Shown: positions 1 through 5,733, counted from the stretch's first letter. The stretch: 7,073 nt of DNA from an uncultured Erysipelotrichaceae bacterium (GCA_902766545.1 CACXEC010000054.1:1-7073), one strand, 5' to 3'. The notes: generated from the letters alone by a model not told the origin. Translations and numbers: made by a program.

Positions 1-504
1 AATGTTAAAGTAGTAATAGTTGGCCAAGACCCATATCATGGAGAGGGTGAAGCGCATGGATTATCATTTTCTGTTCAAAAAGGTGTTAAAATTCCCCCAA
101 GTTTAAAAAATATTTATAAAGAAATATATGATGATTTGAATATTGAAGAACCTAACTGTGGAGATTTAACCAAATGGGCAAAAGAAGGCGTTTTACTTTT
201 AAATTCATCTTTAACCGTTATTAAAGATAATCCAAATAGTCATCAGAACATCGGATGGAGTTTATTTACTGATTATATAATAAAGGTATTAAATGAAAAA
301 ACAGAACCCATAGTCTTTATTTTATGGGGGAATTTTGCTAAAGGAAAAAAGAGTTTAATAACTAATCCTAAACATTTAATAATAGAATCATCCCATCCAT
401 CCCCATTTAGTGCTAACTATGGCTTTTTTGGAAGTCATCCTTTTTCTAAAACCAATCAATTTTTAGAAAAAAATGGATTAGATCCAATTAATTGGCAATT
501 ATAA
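1..504 (+). CDS. ung: Uracil-DNA glycosylase, family 1 (5' truncated by window edge)
   Basis: The enzyme excises uracil from DNA as the first step of base-excision repair in the cytoplasm. The open frame runs from base 1 with no start codon, giving 167 visible residues. The water-activating motif GQDPYHG lies at visible residues 8-14 with the catalytic Asp at 10. LLLNSSLTV lies around residues 65-73, its Asn (residue 68) being the uracil-reading residue. The catalytic His starts HPSPFS at residue 132. The Asp-to-His distance of 122 matches the family (D64 and H187 in E. coli), so about 54 N-terminal residues lie upstream of the window. The residue after HPSP is Phe where E. coli and human enzymes have the DNA-intercalating Leu. 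The gene ends in TAA inside a terminator stem and is not transcriptionally joined to the next gene. Identification is secure; only the 5' end is missing. Confidence 0.97.
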   Translation, partial: NVKVVIVGQDPYHGEGEAHGLSFSVQKGVKIPPSLKNIYKEIYDDLNIEEPNCGDLTKWAKEGVLLLNSSLTVIKDNPNSHQNIGWSLFTDYIIKVLNEKTEPIVFILWGNFAKGKKSLITNPKHLIIESSHPSPFSANYGFFGSHPFSKTNQFLEKNGLDPINWQL

Positions 505-520
505 TAATTGTCTTTTTTTT
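494..520 (+). terminator. Intrinsic terminator of ung
   Basis: An 8-bp stem (494-501 with 505-512, including one G-T pair) with a 3-base loop is followed by eight T residues at 513-520. The ung stop codon lies in the loop and stem. The stem is AT-rich and so of moderate strength, but the T run is clean. Confidence 0.7.
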
Positions 521-536
521 GTGAAATTTTTATAGT
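508..536 (+). promoter_or_regulatory. Sigma-A-like promoter for the metallopeptidase gene
   Basis: A -35 box TTGTCT (508-513), a 17-base spacer and a -10 box TATAGT (531-536) give a start near 543, just before the ribosome binding site at 548. The -35 box sits in the 3' arm of the ung terminator, and the terminator T run forms the first half of the spacer. TACAAT (536-541) and TATAAT (541-546) are overlapping alternative -10 boxes, but the latter would start transcription inside the ribosome binding site. Confidence 0.5.
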
Positions 537-557
537 ACAATATAATTGGTGAATAAT

Positions 558-2255
558 ATGTATAATAAGTCTCTACTTGATTCGCGATTATTCCAAACGG
601 TGTTTTCATCTTATCCGATGGAAGTCCTTTCTGATGAAAAATTAATTATTGACTTAATTAGAAGATTAACTAACCAAATGAGAGGAATTAGTTCTTATAA
701 TTCAAAGGATAAATTTAAATTAGATTTATTAGAAAACTATCTTCTTTATCTTAATAGTAAATTAGTAAAATCAAAGGAAGAAATTAGATTATTAGAAATA
801 TACCAAAAAATATATCTCGAGCTTTTTAGTATGACAGATTATGAATATGCAATTGTTTCCAAAATATTTAAATATCGAAATCTATTTTTTAAATACAATG
901 ATTCAATCAGTTATGTAGATAAAAACAATGATTCTAATATTAAAGCACTAAGTATATACCAAAAACTTCAAAAAAATTTATATGTATCTAATTATGAGCT
1001 TAATTTTTTATTTGAATATTTAACAATTAATATTGATACAGAAGATCAAACTATAATTAGTATGCAAAATTCGTTAATAAGATATATGCTAAATAACAAT
1101 TGTGATTATGGTATATATTCAAAAAATTTCCTATTAAACTTTTTTTCCCATCAATTTTCTTTGGAAAACGGCTATTACGATATTCCAATTTATATATGTG
1201 AAGATAATATTATAACCGGCGAACGAACCGCTGAAATTGGCATAGCAAGAAGCCGAGAGGGAATAGTAATGATTAAATCATCATTAGCATGTGGATTTAC
1301 ACGAGATATTTTAAAAGGATATTCAATGCCTCGGGATATAAAACTATTGCAAGCTCTATTTCATGAATTACAACATATTAAACAGCATACTGAGTTTGAC
1401 AAAGATATAAGCATTACTAAATCATCATTTATTATGTTAAAAAATCAAATCTTTATAGAATATCTATCGACAAAAGGACAATATGAATACTTTGTTAATT
1501 ATAGTTACCGTGAAATAGAAACAGAGGCTAACATTTTTGGCTGGATTCAGGCTTTCAAAGTGTTAAATTTATTTGCTCCTAAAAGAATCGGTGAAATGGA
1601 AATAATACGAAAAAAAGCCATAAAAGAAGATTATTCTAGAAGCATCGCATCACAAATAAATATAGCAACTAATAAAAGAGAAGAAATGGACTATTATAAT
1701 GTTCAAAGATTATGTGAAATAGTTGAAAAGCATCCTGAAGTATTAAATAAATATCCAGCTTTAACTGAATTTTTCTATAAAAATGGTAAGATGAAAAGTC
1801 TGTTAGATTTAACAGAAACATATTACCAAATAAAGCATCAAAAGGGAGCATATAGTTTTTATAAAATTGATTTAGAAGTTTTTGATGAATTTTTTAAAGT
1901 AATTATTTTAAACAGTGGGATAAAAACACTACCAATAAGCCAAGACGAATATATGGCAACATTATTCGAAATTATCTATCATCTATTTATAAGGGAAGCT
2001 AAAAATATAGATGGATTAGTACATCTTATTGGAAGTGCAAATATTAAAGATATTGAACATTTTAGTCAATTAAGAAGAAATTATATTAAAATATTTAGAG
2101 ATTATCTAATTAAAAATGAAGAACTAGTTAAGAAAGTTACAAAAACTGGCAAACTTATAGATTTTGATATACTAGAAAACACATACCAATCATCACTTAA
2201 AAAACTAGAAACTATTGATGCATATGTGAAAGGAAGAAACAATGGATTCAAATAA
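558..2255 (+). CDS. Putative cytoplasmic zinc metallopeptidase of unknown family (HExxH)
   Basis: This is a 565-residue protein with no signal peptide or membrane segment, so it is probably cytoplasmic. The start is taken as ATG 558 because GGTGA (548-552) lies five bases upstream, the same arrangement as at lemA and gerQ. TTG 546 and GTG 549 overlap that site and are less likely. The only recognisable signature is HELQH at residues 269-273 (two zinc-ligand His and the general-base Glu), followed about 50 residues later by REIETEAN (318-325), whose Glu residues can supply the third ligand as in gluzincins. The stretch before HELQH (about 210-250) is strand-rich (IPIYICED, GIVMIKSS), fitting the sheet that flanks the active-site helix in zincins. 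About 200 residues of Lys-rich, probably helical sequence before it and about 240 after it match nothing I recognise. The 3' end overlaps a small gene by 14 bases. Peptidase activity is inferred from the motif; the substrate is unknown. Confidence 0.7.
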   Translation: MYNKSLLDSRLFQTVFSSYPMEVLSDEKLIIDLIRRLTNQMRGISSYNSKDKFKLDLLENYLLYLNSKLVKSKEEIRLLEIYQKIYLELFSMTDYEYAIVSKIFKYRNLFFKYNDSISYVDKNNDSNIKALSIYQKLQKNLYVSNYELNFLFEYLTINIDTEDQTIISMQNSLIRYMLNNNCDYGIYSKNFLLNFFSHQFSLENGYYDIPIYICEDNIITGERTAEIGIARSREGIVMIKSSLACGFTRDILKGYSMPRDIKLLQALFHELQHIKQHTEFDKDISITKSSFIMLKNQIFIEYLSTKGQYEYFVNYSYREIETEANIFGWIQAFKVLNLFAPKRIGEMEIIRKKAIKEDYSRSIASQINIATNKREEMDYYNVQRLCEIVEKHPEVLNKYPALTEFFYKNGKMKSLLDLTETYYQIKHQKGAYSFYKIDLEVFDEFFKVIILNSGIKTLPISQDEYMATLFEIIYHLFIREAKNIDGLVHLIGSANIKDIEHFSQLRRNYIKIFRDYLIKNEELVKKVTKTGKLIDFDILENTYQSSLKKLETIDAYVKGRNNGFK

Positions 2256-2391
2256 AAAAGAAATGACCTATACTGATGAAGAATTAACTGAATTTGCTTA
2301 TATAATGGGACTAATTGAGTGTTTAAAAGAAGATGATTACGAAGGCGCTAAAGAAGTTCTAATTAAAGAAAAAGAAAAGATTGAAGAATAA
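2242..2391 (+). CDS. Small acidic protein (49 aa) overlapping the metallopeptidase gene
   Basis: ATG 2242 is preceded by AAAGGAAG, with seven bases between its GGA (2232-2234) and the ATG. The gene overlaps the metallopeptidase stop codon by 14 bases in the +1 frame, a layout typical of translational coupling. The 49 residues start MDSNKKEMTYTDEELTEFAY and contain 16 Asp/Glu. The chain looks helical throughout (roughly 11-28 and 31-48) and has no membrane segment and no recognised family. A terminator starts within its last codons, so it is the final gene of a two-gene unit. The good ribosome binding site, the tight overlap and the terminator right after the stop argue that it is real. A role as regulator, inhibitor or partner of the peptidase is possible only by position. 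Confidence 0.75.
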   Translation: MDSNKKEMTYTDEELTEFAYIMGLIECLKEDDYEGAKEVLIKEKEKIEE

Positions 2392-2404
2392 CCTTCAATC
2401 TTTT
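2375..2404. terminator. Bidirectional terminator between the metallopeptidase unit and lemA
   Basis: A perfect 12-bp stem (2375-2386 with 2393-2404) has a 6-base loop. On the plus strand the T run is short (2401-2404). On the minus strand the hairpin is followed by a long T-rich tract, so it serves lemA better. The stop codons of both converging genes lie in it or at its edge. Confidence 0.8.
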
Positions 2405-2951
2405 ATAATTTAAAATCTTTTATATCATCATCAAACATATCTTTACCATCAAAGAAAGACTGAACTTTAATGTGATGAAATATAGCAACAATATTTGATG
2501 GAAATTTTTTAATCATTTTATTTAATACAGTTGTATATTTATTATAAAAAGACTTAGCTGCTTCAAGCTTTTCATTTATTTCATATACATTATTATAGTA
2601 ATTTGTAAATCTTGTATCATTATCTAGTACCTCATAATCACCCTTAATTTTATTTATTAAAGAATCAAATTCAGTTAGTTTTCGTTCAAAATCAAAACTA
2701 GAAATATTAGTTTCTTTAATTTTTTTATACTCATCAAAAGTTTTTTCAGGTAACTTAGTTTCGTCAATAATAACATCCTTTATTAAGATTAATAAATCGT
2801 ATTTTTTTCTAAGTAATTCATCAATAATACCTTCTGCTTCATTAATCTTAATTTTACAATTTTGTAAATTATTATATACAACGATATATATAATACCCAA
2901 AAGACATATAAATATTATAAGAGTTAAAATCACAAGCATAACAGAGTTCAT
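2403..2951 (-). CDS. lemA: LemA family membrane-anchored protein
   Basis: This 182-residue LemA-family protein has the family layout: one N-terminal membrane segment (residues about 4-26, VMLVILTLIIFICLLGIIYI) followed by a helical, coiled-coil-like domain expected outside the membrane. Family landmarks are YNNLQNCKIKINEAEGIIDE...KKYDLL (26-53), corresponding to the usual YN-L----V-EAWS-ID--LKRR-DL- block, and SFYNKYTTVLNKMIKKFPSNIVA (134-156), corresponding to FYN--V--YN--I--FPSN--A, followed by SFFD (165-168). The molecular function of LemA proteins is not established. ATG 2951 has GGTGA (2956-2960) five bases upstream. It is transcribed alone, convergent with the metallopeptidase unit and divergent from the hydrolase gene. 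The middle (60-125) is more diverged than the ends. The family call is firm; the symbol follows family usage. Confidence 0.9.
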   Translation of the reverse strand: MNSVMLVILTLIIFICLLGIIYIVVYNNLQNCKIKINEAEGIIDELLRKKYDLLILIKDVIIDETKLPEKTFDEYKKIKETNISSFDFERKLTEFDSLINKIKGDYEVLDNDTRFTNYYNNVYEINEKLEAAKSFYNKYTTVLNKMIKKFPSNIVAIFHHIKVQSFFDGKDMFDDDIKDFKL

Positions 2952-2966
2952 ATTATCACCATCATC

Positions 2967-2995
2967 ATTATATCTATTTTGATTTGTTTAATCAA
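2967..2995 (-). promoter_or_regulatory. Sigma-A-like promoter of lemA
   Basis: Read on the minus strand, TTGATT (2995-2990), a 17-base spacer and a perfect TATAAT (2972-2967) are followed by the ribosome binding site only six bases later. This implies a very short leader. It is the best-matching promoter in this divergent region. Confidence 0.65.
2979..2995. repeat. Inverted repeat in the lemA/hydrolase divergent promoter region
   Basis: TTGATT and AATCAA form perfect 6-bp arms around a 5-base spacer. The right arm is the lemA -35 box, and the repeat overlaps the weaker -35 region of the divergent hydrolase gene. It could be an operator, or chance symmetry in AT-rich DNA. Confidence 0.3.
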
Positions 2996-3011
2996 TAATT
3001 TTTGATATACT
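2984..3011 (+). promoter_or_regulatory. Probable promoter of the MBL-fold hydrolase gene
   Basis: A good -10 box TATACT (3006-3011) lies only six bases before ATG 3018. A weak -35, TTGTTT (2984-2989), lies 16 bases upstream of it. Transcription would start at or next to the ATG, giving a leaderless message. Confidence 0.45.
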
Positions 3012-3017
3012 AAATAT

Positions 3018-3542
3018 ATGGAAATAAAAGTTATTAAAGTAGGTTTTTTACAAACAAATTGTTATATTTTAACTAATAATAATCATCATCTAATAATTGA
3101 TCCAGGAGATGACTTTGCAAAAATAGATAGTCAAATAACTGGAGTAATAGATGGAATAATTATTACGCATTACCATTTCGATCATGTTGGAGCTTTAAAC
3201 GAGCTAGTTAATAAATACAATTTAAAAGTATATGATTTTAACAATTTGATTGAAGGAGATAACATTATTGAAAACTTTAAATTTAAAATGATTAAAACAC
3301 CAGGACATAAATCTGATTTAATATCTTTATTATTTGATAACAAATTATTTTGTGGAGATTTTATTTTTGCAGGTGCAATTGGAAGAACTGATTTACCAGA
3401 TGGGAATATTATTGACATGAAAAATAGTTTAAAAAAAATTTTATTACTAGATGAAAATACGATAATATATCCTGGACATGGAAATCAAACTACTATTAAA
3501 AATGAGAAAGATAATCTTAATTTCTTTATTAACGCTCAATAA
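3018..3542 (+). CDS. MBL-fold metallo-hydrolase, glyoxalase II-like
   Basis: This is a compact 174-residue metallo-beta-lactamase-fold hydrolase. It opens with MEIKVIKVGFLQTNCYIL, typical of the YcbL/YqgX-type glyoxalase-II-like group. All expected two-metal ligands are visible: THYHFDH (H51, H53, D55, H56), TPGH (H97), GD (D114) and YPGHG (H154). GRTDLPDG (122-129) is another landmark of the group. Such proteins hydrolyse thioesters such as S-lactoylglutathione or related substrates, but the physiological substrate cannot be read here. It is slightly shorter than the roughly 200 residues usual for the group, with no obvious missing motif. No ribosome binding site precedes the ATG, and a -10 box ends six bases before it. 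It is transcribed alone, and its stop is immediately followed by a terminator shared with gerQ. Confidence 0.93.
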   Translation: MEIKVIKVGFLQTNCYILTNNNHHLIIDPGDDFAKIDSQITGVIDGIIITHYHFDHVGALNELVNKYNLKVYDFNNLIEGDNIIENFKFKMIKTPGHKSDLISLLFDNKLFCGDFIFAGAIGRTDLPDGNIIDMKNSLKKILLLDENTIIYPGHGNQTTIKNEKDNLNFFINAQ

Positions 3543-3567
3543 AAAACATTCGAATTAAGAATGTTTT
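3543..3567. terminator. Bidirectional terminator between the hydrolase gene and gerQ
   Basis: A 9-bp stem (3543-3551 with 3559-3567) has a 7-base loop. T runs follow on both strands: four T, an A and four more T on the plus strand, and six T on the minus strand (complement of 3541-3546). The gerQ stop codon lies partly in the stem. Confidence 0.8.
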
Positions 3568-3880
3568 ATTTTGAGTATGGATAATTATAATTGATTGGTT
3601 CTTCAAACTCTACATAATTTAAATAAATTAATAATATTAATTGCCATTTACCTGTAGATGGATTGCTCATAACCAAATGATCTTTACCTGCTTGTTCGAT
3701 TATCCCTTCAAAAACTTTATCTCTCCAATCATTTGAATCGGGAAAAGAAAAAAATGCTTTAATTTTTTTACCCTTATTTAACCTTAATATGTTTTCAATA
3801 TAACTTTGTTCATCAGTATAATTATCAGGACCACTTATATTTTGCGAAAAACTGCTATTTGGAAAGAATGCGCCATTCAT
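3566..3880 (-). CDS. gerQ: Spore coat protein GerQ
   Basis: GerQ is an endospore coat protein. In Bacillus subtilis it is needed for the cortex-lytic enzyme CwlJ to be present in the coat and is cross-linked by the transglutaminase Tgl. The 104 residues carry the GerQ domain almost intact from residue 25: QSYIENILRLNKGK (25-38), KVFEGIIEQAGKDHLVMSNPSTGK (55-78), LILLIYLNYVEFEEPINYNYP (81-101). The start at 3880 is chosen because AGAGGTGA lies four bases upstream; an upstream in-frame ATG at 3916 has no such site and would add 12 residues encoded by the inverted repeat. The N-terminal tail is only about 24 residues, far shorter than in B. subtilis, and has no Lys, whereas the known B. subtilis cross-linking sites are N-terminal lysines. 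The gene stands alone on the minus strand. No convincing sigma-A promoter precedes it, fitting (but not proving) control by a sporulation sigma factor. Family identification is strong; spore formation is inferred. Confidence 0.93.
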   Translation of the reverse strand: MNGAFFPNSSFSQNISGPDNYTDEQSYIENILRLNKGKKIKAFFSFPDSNDWRDKVFEGIIEQAGKDHLVMSNPSTGKWQLILLIYLNYVEFEEPINYNYPYSK

Positions 3881-3884
3881 ATAA

Positions 3885-3892
3885 TCACCTCT
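3885..3892 (-). promoter_or_regulatory. Strong ribosome binding site that sets the gerQ start
   Basis: AGAGGTGA on the minus strand is near-perfect against the 16S rRNA tail and lies four bases before ATG 3880. It rules in favour of the 104-residue over the 116-residue reading. Confidence 0.85.
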
Positions 3893-3922
3893 AAATAATG
3901 ATATTCTTATTATCATTATTTA
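3892..3922. repeat. 12-bp inverted repeat between gerQ and the paralog cluster
   Basis: Perfect arms TAAATAATGATA (3892-3903) and TATCATTATTTA (3911-3922) flank a 7-base spacer. It begins at the edge of the gerQ ribosome binding site and ends eight bases before the -35 box of the divergent gene. It could be a regulator's operator or, in a gerQ leader, a hairpin touching the ribosome binding site. There is one G-C pair per stem, so an RNA hairpin would be only moderately stable. Confidence 0.55.
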
Positions 3923-3930
3923 TTCACAAC

Positions 3931-3958
3931 TTGAATATTAATAAAATTAATGTATAAT
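3931..3958 (+). promoter_or_regulatory. Sigma-A-like promoter of the first paralog gene
   Basis: TTGAAT (3931-3936), a 16-base spacer and a perfect TATAAT (3953-3958) are followed by the ribosome binding site AGGAG at 3969-3973. Confidence 0.65.
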
Positions 3959-3981
3959 AAACGATCACAGGAGTGAAAAAT

Positions 3982-4560
3982 ATGGAAAAAGTTATTACCT
4001 CTCAAGCATCACTTGGAACTATTAGCATTCAAAAAAGCATAAAATCTATTATTTATGACATTGTTAATAAATTTTCTTTAGAATTAAATGAAAATGATTT
4101 AGACACATTAATTAAGTATTTAGCCTATTTTAATTACTATACATTTAAGCAAGATTTGTTTTCATATCAAGACCAATTAATTGTTATAGTTTATAGTACA
4201 GATGATCGAACAGGTTATATTAAATTTGATCAAACTAACCATACTATAGTTTTTATTGAAGACTGTATAATTACAGATTTTACAAGTAAAGAAAGAACTG
4301 ATGTAATATATACTCCATTAGGAAAATGTATAGTTTATTCATTTAATGACTTTAATACAGCTATTTACTTTAATCCAAATTCATCAAAGAAAATAAGAAT
4401 ATTATCCGATCGCTCATTAAGTATTCCTAAAAATTTAGAGCCAGATGATATAAAAGATTTTAGTAATAATCCTGAGGACTTTTATAAAATACTTGAAGAA
4501 TATAATTATTCCAGAATAATAAAACTAAATTTAGAATTTAAACCAGATATATTGACTTAA
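3982..4560 (+). CDS. Uncharacterised protein, first of three tandem paralog-like genes
   Basis: The product has 192 residues and no family I recognise. The start is ATG 3982, eight bases after AGGAG (3969-3973); GTG 3973 overlaps that site. There is no signal peptide or membrane segment. Visible layout: a helical N-terminus, then a core beginning LNENDLDTLIKYLAYFNYYTF (35-55), then strand-like segments (QLIVIVYS 65-72, GYIKFD 78-83, TIVFIED 88-94), then ERTDVIYTPLGKCIVYS (104-120), and a charged C-terminal part. The same order (L-[TSN]-E-E/N helix ending in YL--[YF]-Y, strands with [KI]-[FY]-F-like and -EY/-ED ends, then a charged turn leading to [IV][VI]Y[TS]) occurs in the next two genes, so I read all three as divergent tandem copies. 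This copy is the most diverged and lacks the C-terminal [YF]-N-LR-K motif. It has its own promoter, and its last codons contain the -35 box of the next gene. Function unknown. Confidence 0.75.
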   Translation: MEKVITSQASLGTISIQKSIKSIIYDIVNKFSLELNENDLDTLIKYLAYFNYYTFKQDLFSYQDQLIVIVYSTDDRTGYIKFDQTNHTIVFIEDCIITDFTSKERTDVIYTPLGKCIVYSFNDFNTAIYFNPNSSKKIRILSDRSLSIPKNLEPDDIKDFSNNPEDFYKILEEYNYSRIIKLNLEFKPDILT

Positions 4561-4579
4561 TTATAAAAATCTTTATAAT
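4552..4579 (+). promoter_or_regulatory. Strong sigma-A-like promoter for the second and third paralog genes
   Basis: TTGACT (4552-4557) and a perfect TATAAT (4574-4579) are separated by 16 bases. The -35 box is made of the last Leu and Thr codons of the upstream gene. A perfect 8-bp A/T inverted repeat (4560-4567 with 4572-4579) covers the -10 box. No T run follows it, so it is not a terminator. Confidence 0.7.
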
Positions 4580-4607
4580 AAATTAACTAAGAAAGAGGGA
4601 AGTATAA

Positions 4608-5162
4608 ATGTCAAAATATCGAGTTATGCTTCAAGAATATTTTAGAGCATACGATAATCCTTTAACTGAAGAAATTTCTAAATTAATACTATCATATTTA
4701 AAATTTTATGGCTATGAATCAGAGTGCGATCTAATAAGAAGTAAGAGTGGATTATATGAGATTAGTTTTACTAATCGAAAAAATTTAGCTGTTCTTAAGT
4801 TTGGAGAAGAATATGCAGTTTTAGTTGAATATGATGGTTTAGTCCCAGTATATCCTTTATGTAAAATGGACTTTATTAAGGGTGAAAGATTAGAGTATTT
4901 AGGCAATGCTAATAACAGATCTATAGTGTATACAAAAGAAGGATTTTCTAAGAGCTTCTTCTATGGTCCAAATAATTATATTGGTATGAACAAAGCAGAT
5001 TATTTAAATAATAATATTAGAGAAGATATCTTTCCTGATGAATATAGAGATTTATCAGAATATGATACTCCAATGATGAGAATTGTTGCCAGTGCTGATT
5101 TTGCCAACGAAATGCGAGCTAAAAGATTTAATCCACCAGCATACTATGGAAGACAGTTTTAA
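4608..5162 (+). CDS. Uncharacterised protein, second tandem paralog-like gene
   Basis: The product has 184 residues, no signal peptide or membrane segment, and no recognised family. ATG 4608 follows AGAGGGA (4594-4600) by seven bases. Core segments shared with its neighbours are LTEEISKLILSYLKFYGY (19-36), strands NLAVLKFGEEYAVLVEYDG (59-77), KGERLEYLGN...RSIVYT (91-109), and near the end DFANEMRAK (164-172). The last motif recurs as NYANKLREK in the next gene and as SYINDLRSK in the degraded fragment at 5762-5851. The C-terminal tail NPPAYYGRQF is specific to this copy. A strong promoter lies directly upstream, and the stop is one base before the proposed start of the next gene, so the two are co-transcribed and probably translationally coupled. 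A mixed sheet with flanking helices seems likely; no catalytic motif is visible. Confidence 0.8.
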   Translation: MSKYRVMLQEYFRAYDNPLTEEISKLILSYLKFYGYESECDLIRSKSGLYEISFTNRKNLAVLKFGEEYAVLVEYDGLVPVYPLCKMDFIKGERLEYLGNANNRSIVYTKEGFSKSFFYGPNNYIGMNKADYLNNNIREDIFPDEYRDLSEYDTPMMRIVASADFANEMRAKRFNPPAYYGRQF

Positions 5163-5163
5163 A

Positions 5164-5733
5164 ATGGATAATATGAGTTTTAAAGAAAAAGTAAAAGAAT
5201 TATTTGCTTTAGATAATTATGGTGCCGATATTCTAAGTGAAGAAGAAGCTGAAACATTATTATGTTACTTAGATATGTATGGATATAAGAAAGCAGAAAG
5301 AGAAGGATGGACGAATCCTCCTGCTTCTCACTTTTATGAACTAGTTGACTCTAATGGTAGAAAAGCAGAAATATATTTTTATCTTTCTGAAAAAGAAGTA
5401 ATGTTAATGGAATATGCAGATGAAAAGAGAAATATTCTTGCAAGCCAGACTTTATTTGTTTCTAAGAAAAGATACGATTATATCCCTGAAAGTGTAAATT
5501 TTGGAGTTATTTATACACATGATTCATATAGACAATCAGAATATATTAGAGCTAAGAATTACGAAGGATTTATAAGATGTATATGGAAAGATATAGATAT
5601 ACCAAACAAAATTAGAGAGCTTATTTTATTTCATAATCCAAATGAAAACGACTATATTAAACTAATGAACGTAAGAAATTATGCTAATAAATTAAGAGAA
5701 AAGAATAAAGAAAAGTGCAATGAAAAGATTTGA
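5164..5733 (+). CDS. Uncharacterised protein, third tandem paralog-like gene
   Basis: From ATG 5164 the product has 189 residues; ATG 5173 is an alternative (186 residues) that begins MS like the preceding paralog. The frame is open further back to 5083 inside the previous gene, but those upstream starts have no ribosome binding site. GGAAG (5148-5152) lies 11 bases before ATG 5164, a longish but workable spacing, and coupling to the upstream stop codon can help. Shared segments are LSEEEAETLLCYLDMYGY (24-41), strands KAEIYFYLSEKEVMLMEYAD (67-86), KKRYDYIPESVNFGVIYT (101-118) and NYANKLREK (172-180). There is an insertion (about 43-57, including GWTNPPAS) between the helix and the first strand compared with the second copy. 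The lysine-rich C-terminus ends at TGA 5731-5733. It is soluble, with no catalytic signature and no recognised family. Confidence 0.78.
   Translation: MDNMSFKEKVKELFALDNYGADILSEEEAETLLCYLDMYGYKKAEREGWTNPPASHFYELVDSNGRKAEIYFYLSEKEVMLMEYADEKRNILASQTLFVSKKRYDYIPESVNFGVIYTHDSYRQSEYIRAKNYEGFIRCIWKDIDIPNKIRELILFHNPNENDYIKLMNVRNYANKLREKNKEKCNEKI

Noticed and set aside
546..557. Upstream TTG (546) and GTG (549) starts for the metallopeptidase gene
   Set aside because: They overlap the GGTGA ribosome binding site that serves ATG 558, and no site precedes them.
1669..1851. Minus-strand open frame of 60 codons inside the metallopeptidase gene
   Set aside because: It is a shadow of the plus-strand gene, with no ribosome binding site and no family resemblance. 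Similar antisense frames at 3182-3418 and 4712-4906 were dismissed for the same reason.
4560..4579. Inverted repeat after the first paralog gene as a terminator
   Set aside because: It is A/T only, no T run follows, and it coincides with the -10 box of a strong promoter.
5083..5163. Longer N-terminus for the third paralog, starting inside the second gene
   Set aside because: There is no ribosome binding site, the extra residues do not resemble the other paralogs' N-termini, and the overlap would be 80 bases.
5731..5733. TGA read as Trp, which might join the third paralog to the downstream fragment
   Set aside because: The frame after TGA meets TAA within a few codons, the fragment is in another frame, and Trp is encoded by TGG throughout the window.
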